Source of the DNA: Candidatus Binatia bacterium
Lineage (GTDB): Bacteria; Desulfobacterota; Binatia; UBA9968; JAJDTQ01
Direction: 5' to 3'
Length of the DNA stretch: 35,873 nt
Assembly: GCA_022823055.1 (NCBI GenBank)
Contig: JAJDXX010000250.1
Coordinates: 1-35,873, forward strand
Numbering within the stretch: position 1 is the stretch's first letter; each line of letters begins with the position of its first letter. The notes under the pieces were generated by a model. That model saw only the letters and a list, made by a program, of their open reading frames with translations, was not told the DNA's origin and did not search any database. The translations under genes were made by a program, and so were the position numbers. Below are positions 32,706 through 35,873 of this stretch, piece after piece.

Positions 32706-33602
32706 ATGGAAATCATCAAGCCGGGAACCCGGATCCCCTTCCTGAGCTATCGCCGCTGGGGTTTCATGCTGTCGTCGCTGCTGATCATCGGCGTGGCGCT
32801 GTTGCTGTTCACCAAGGGACCGAACCTCGGGGTCGACTTCGAAGGCGGCACCATGGTGCACGTGAAGCTGCCCGAATCGGTCACCATCGGCGAGCTCCGC
32901 GACGCGCTGCAGCAGTCGCCCCTGGGGGGAGTGGTGCAGGACTTCGGCGGAGGCGGCACCAACGAGTATCTGATCCGCATGGAGAAGTCGGAGACGGAGA
33001 TCGGCACCGTGGGCAGGGACATCCGCGCGGTCCTGGACCAGTCGTTCGGCGCCGGGAAGTATGAAGTGCTGCGGGTGGAGTCGGTGGGACCCAAGGTGGG
33101 CGACGATCTGCGGCGCCGAGGCATCCTCTCGGTGATCTTCGCCACCATCATGATGGGGGCGTACATCTGGATACGCTTCGAGCTGCGCTTCGGGCTGGGC
33201 GCCATCGTCGCCCTGATCCACGACGTCCTGATCACGGTGGGGGCGCTGGTGGTCGCCGGTTTCGAGTTCGACCTTCCCATCGTCGCCGCGCTCCTTACCA
33301 TCGCCGGCTACTCCGTGAACGACACCGTCGTGATCTGCGACCGTATCCGCGAGAACATGCGCAAGAAGCGCCGCGACTCCATGGAGAACATCATCAACAC
33401 CAGCATCAACGAGACCCTGGGGCGCACGATCCTCACCACCATCACGTCGCTGCTGGTGTTGACCGCCCTTCTGATGCTGGGCGGCGGAGTCATCCGTCCC
33501 TTCGCCTACACCCTTTTCGTTGGCTTCCTGGCGGGGCTGTACTCCACCGTCTTCGTGGCCACCCCGATCATCCTGCTGCTGGAACGAGGCCGCAGGCGCT
33601 AA
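32706..33602 (+). CDS. secF: Protein translocase subunit SecF
   Basis: Partner of SecD, 298 residues. A first membrane helix (about 16-36) is followed by GVDFEGGTMVHV (D1 motif, about 41-52), a short periplasmic domain, and five membrane helices (about 135-295). These contain LLTIAGYSVNDTVVICDRIREN with the conserved Asp, and a Thr-rich LGRTILTTITSLLV helix. It ends four bases before the recJ start, so the export genes and recJ are probably co-transcribed. Confidence 0.96.
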   Translation: MEIIKPGTRIPFLSYRRWGFMLSSLLIIGVALLLFTKGPNLGVDFEGGTMVHVKLPESVTIGELRDALQQSPLGGVVQDFGGGGTNEYLIRMEKSETEIGTVGRDIRAVLDQSFGAGKYEVLRVESVGPKVGDDLRRRGILSVIFATIMMGAYIWIRFELRFGLGAIVALIHDVLITVGALVVAGFEFDLPIVAALLTIAGYSVNDTVVICDRIRENMRKKRRDSMENIINTSINETLGRTILTTITSLLVLTALLMLGGGVIRPFAYTLFVGFLAGLYSTVFVATPIILLLERGRRR

Positions 33603-33605
33603 CCG

Positions 33606-35324
33606 TTGAAGGACGCCCTCAAGCGCTGGATCCTCAAGGAAGCCGATGAAGCCTCGGCCGCGGCACTATCCCGAGAACTCAGGCTCCCGCCCCTTCTCGC
33701 CCGTATCCTGGCGCAGCGCGGATTCGCCGACGCGGACACCGCGCGTCGTTTCCTCTCGTCCAGCCTGAGCGCGGACCTGCCGTCGCCGCACCTGCTGGCG
33801 GGGATGGACGACGCCGTCCGCCGCATCGCCCGGGCATTGCGCGACGGCGAGCGCGTCTGCGTGTGGGGGGACTACGACGTCGACGGCACCACCGGCGCCG
33901 CGGTGCTGGTGTCGTTCCTGCGCGAGATCGGCGGCGCTCCGCTGTTCTACATCCCGCACCGCATCGACGAGGGTTACGGCATGAGCCGGCAAGGGATCGA
34001 GCACCTGCGCTCCCGGGACGTCTCCCTCATCATCACGGTGGACTGCGGCATCTCCAACGCCGACGAAGTGGCCTTCGCCCGGGACCTCGGCATGGACGTG
34101 GTCATCGTCGACCACCACCAGTTGCCCGAGCGGCTGCCGGACGCCGCGGCGGCCGTCATCAATCCCCAGCGCGCCGACTGTGCCTTCCCGGACAAGGGCC
34201 TGTGCGCTGCTGGCTTGGCCTTCTACCTGGTCATCGGCCTGCGCGCCAACCTGCGGGACGCGGGCTGGTTCGAGCCCGACAGCGTGCCCGACATCCGCCG
34301 GCACCTGGACATCGTCACCCTCGGCACCATCGCCGACATGGTGCCGCTGCGCGGCACCAACCGGGTGCTGACGCGTCGAGGGCTGGTGGAGTTGGGCAGC
34401 TCGGAACGCCCCGGCATCGCCGCCCTGAAGGAAGTGGTGGGGGTGGCGCCGGGAACCGTGGACGCGGGCACCGTGGCCTTCCAGCTCGGCCCGCGCATCA
34501 ATGCCGCCGGGCGCATGGACGCGGCGGTCAAGGTGGTGGAGATGCTCACCACGGATTCGCGCGAGACCGCGGACGCCATCGCCAGGGAGCTCGACACGCA
34601 CAACCGGGAACGGCGGGAGACCGAAGCGCAGGTGCTGGACGAGGCGCTGGCGCAGATCGAGGAGCAACGCCTCCAGGACCGATGGTCCATCGTGGTGGGC
34701 AGCCGGGGCTGGCACCCCGGAGTGCTCGGCATCGTGGCCTCGCGCATCGTGGAGCGATTCCACCGGCCGACCATCGTCATCGGGTTCGAGAGTGACGAAG
34801 GGAAAGGCTCCGGCAGGAGCATCCGCGGGTTCCACATGGTGCAGGCCATGCGGCGGTGCGCGGAACTGCTGGTGCGTTTCGGCGGCCACGAGTACGCCGG
34901 CGGCCTGAGCATCCGGGAGGAGAGCCTCGCGCCCTTTGCCGAGCGTTTCGAGGAGGTGGCGCGGGAGGCTCTCGACGAGGAAGACCTGCTGCCGTATCTC
35001 GACGTGGACGCGGAAGTGGACTTCGCGCAGCTGAGCCTCGGCTTGGTGCGGCAGATGCGGCTTCTGGGCCCCTTCGGAGTAGGGAATCCCGAACCGGTCT
35101 TCCAAACCCGGGGTGTGGAGGTTTGCGAGCGCCGGAACTTCAACAGGGTTTCGCGTTTCCGGCTGAGGCACAACGAGCACACGGTGACGGCGGTGACCTT
35201 CGGCCCTCCCGAGGACCTCCCGACCCGTGTCAACGACCGCGTTGACATCGCCTACCGGCTGCGGGAGAACGAGTGGCAAGGAACCTACGCCATGGAACTC
35301 CGGCTGCTGGACGTAAAGGCGTAG
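33606..35324 (+). CDS. recJ: Single-stranded-DNA-specific exonuclease RecJ
   Basis: 5'-3' exonuclease of recombination and mismatch repair, DHH superfamily, 572 residues. Motifs are GDYDVDGTTG with D89, D91 and D93; ITVDCGISN with D146; VDHHQLPE at 168-175; LGTIADMVPL (about 239-248); and the DHHA1 motif GGHEYAGGLS from 426. A C-terminal OB-like region follows. The start is TTG at 33606, since no ATG or GTG lies before the conserved N-terminal LKRWILKE. It directly follows secF. Confidence 0.95.
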   Translation: MKDALKRWILKEADEASAAALSRELRLPPLLARILAQRGFADADTARRFLSSSLSADLPSPHLLAGMDDAVRRIARALRDGERVCVWGDYDVDGTTGAAVLVSFLREIGGAPLFYIPHRIDEGYGMSRQGIEHLRSRDVSLIITVDCGISNADEVAFARDLGMDVVIVDHHQLPERLPDAAAAVINPQRADCAFPDKGLCAAGLAFYLVIGLRANLRDAGWFEPDSVPDIRRHLDIVTLGTIADMVPLRGTNRVLTRRGLVELGSSERPGIAALKEVVGVAPGTVDAGTVAFQLGPRINAAGRMDAAVKVVEMLTTDSRETADAIARELDTHNRERRETEAQVLDEALAQIEEQRLQDRWSIVVGSRGWHPGVLGIVASRIVERFHRPTIVIGFESDEGKGSGRSIRGFHMVQAMRRCAELLVRFGGHEYAGGLSIREESLAPFAERFEEVAREALDEEDLLPYLDVDAEVDFAQLSLGLVRQMRLLGPFGVGNPEPVFQTRGVEVCERRNFNRVSRFRLRHNEHTVTAVTFGPPEDLPTRVNDRVDIAYRLRENEWQGTYAMELRLLDVKA

Positions 35325-35383
35325 CGAGGCAAGGGCGTGCCAAGACTTCGCTCGGACACGAACATGGCACCACGCCCCGTTCC

Positions 35384-35480
35384 GTCATTCCCGCGGAAGC
35401 GGGAATCCAGGTGGAGTGAGGCGGGGAACATGCCGTTTTGCCCCTCTCCACCCCTGGATTCCCGCTTCCGCGGGAATGAC
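35384..35480. mobile_element. MITE-like paired palindromic element
   Basis: A direct copy (35384-35410) and a perfect inverted copy (35454-35480) of the 27-base repeat flank 43 bases whose ends also pair (GTGGAG with CTCCAC). The whole 97-base unit is therefore a large inverted repeat with nested hairpins. It resembles the pair at 25058-25181. No coding capacity; mobility is inferred only from form and dispersal. Confidence 0.5.
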
Positions 35481-35555
35481 GAATGGGGGGTTGTGCCATT
35501 TCCTGGTTAGGCCGGCTTTTGCACGGCGTGGAAAGAGGGAAGCCACCTTCCTGCT

Positions 35556-35568
35556 GCGCGGGAATGAC
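35556..35568 (-). repeat. Truncated repeat end
   Basis: GCGCGGGAATGAC is identical to the truncated end at 25229-25241, both preceded by a short CTG-rich stretch rather than the rest of the palindrome. Confidence 0.45.
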
Positions 35569-35604
35569 GGTTACTGGGGGCCGGCATTCGACACTAGCAC
35601 CCAT

Positions 35605-35633
35605 TTGACATTGGCACCCTTCTCCATTAAAAA
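35605..35633 (+). promoter_or_regulatory. Near-consensus promoter for rplU
   Basis: TTGACA (35605-35610), a 17-base spacer, then TAAAAA (35628-35633). Transcription would start near 35640, only about five bases before the rplU ATG at 35645, implying an almost leaderless mRNA. Confidence 0.6.
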
Positions 35634-35644
35634 GTCATGCAACC

Positions 35645-35873
35645 ATGGGACGTTATGCAGTTGTAAAAACGGGTGGGAAGCAGTACCGGGTCGCCGAGGG
35701 CGAGTTGGTGGACGTGGAGCGTCTGGGCGGTGACGTGGGCGCCACGGTCACCCTGGACGAGGTGTTGCTGGTCAGCGGCGGCGGCGACGAGCAGGAGGCC
35801 AGGATCGGCACGCCGCTGGTGGAGCAGGCCCAGGTGACGGCGGAGATCGTCGAGCAGGGGCTCGACAAGAAAA
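35645..35873 (+). CDS. rplU: 50S ribosomal protein L21 (cut by window end)
   Basis: The first 76 residues read [20 protein letters not shown] onward, matching the L21 N-terminus including the KTGGKQYRV signature; the family is about 103 residues, so the C-terminal part is beyond the window. It binds 23S rRNA and is normally followed by rpmA (L27). No Shine-Dalgarno is seen before the ATG, and the promoter lies unusually close, which together suggest leaderless translation. Confidence 0.92.
   Translation, partial: MGRYAVVKTGGKQYRVAEGELVDVERLGGDVGATVTLDEVLLVSGGGDEQEARIGTPLVEQAQVTAEIVEQGLDKK

Larger units (their letters stand above)
35325..35644. other. Intergenic region before rplU with paired repeats and promoter
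   Basis: These 320 bases hold two full inverted copies of the palindromic repeat, one truncated copy (35556-35568) and a strong promoter just before rplU. No gene is seen. Confidence 0.6.

Noticed and set aside
31094-32719. 541-codon minus-strand open frame
   Set aside because: Exactly antisense to secD with no recognisable motif.

Overview
The window is GC-rich, densely packed bacterial DNA from an organism with two membranes. The evidence is a hopanoid-type squalene pathway (hpnC, hpnD, hpnE), a LolA-like periplasmic protein, a beta-barrel protein ending in Phe, and the queA-tgt-yajC-secD-secF-recJ order. A palindromic dispersed repeat, aromatic-ring oxygenase genes and the overall gene mix fit a Deltaproteobacteria-like, Tectomicrobia-like or Binatota-like environmental lineage. 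That placement is an inference and was not tested by any search.

Layout. (1) 0.2-3.5 kb: a small secreted SUMF1-fold protein converges on a two-gene minus-strand operon of a double-cupin protein and an EutA-type ASKHA protein. The operon has a good promoter and a terminator-like hairpin in its leader. (2) 3.7-15.6 kb: an isoprenoid region. On the plus strand are a divergent dxs, an MpaB/Lcp-like (DUF2236) haem oxygenase, and an envelope trio of MMPL/RND transporter, LolA-like protein and outer-membrane barrel joined by ATGA and TGATG overlaps. Facing it on the minus strand is hpnC-hpnD-hpnE-ispH. Together these encode the first and last MEP-pathway enzymes, squalene synthesis from farnesyl diphosphate, and a possible export route. 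(3) 15.7-16.8 kb: an RNase Z-like metallo-beta-lactamase protein.

(4) 16.8-22.0 kb: an island that is visibly less GC-rich than its surroundings and looks like a defence locus. It has a frameshifted ribbon-helix-helix regulator, a DUF1156-type DNA methyltransferase with a DPPY motif, a PD-(D/E)xK endonuclease and a tiny ORF on the minus strand. A divergent unknown protein with an E-A-K motif and another tiny ORF lie on the plus strand. This is the best candidate for an undescribed system. (5) 21.9-25.0 kb: a 4,5-dihydroxyphthalate decarboxylase/solute-binding-like protein converges on a Rieske dioxygenase alpha/beta pair, suggesting aromatic-acid catabolism.

(6) 25.4-35.9 kb: housekeeping genes, all on the plus strand: family 4 uracil-DNA glycosylase, NfeD protease and slipin, queA, tgt, yajC, secD, secF, recJ and the start of rplU. 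A palindromic repeat with core TTCCCGCGGAAGCGGGAA sits in the gaps at 0.1, 11.4, 25.1, 29.4 and 35.4 kb. Twice it forms head-to-head pairs that look like a miniature element. No tRNA, rRNA, CRISPR array or intact insertion sequence was recognised.
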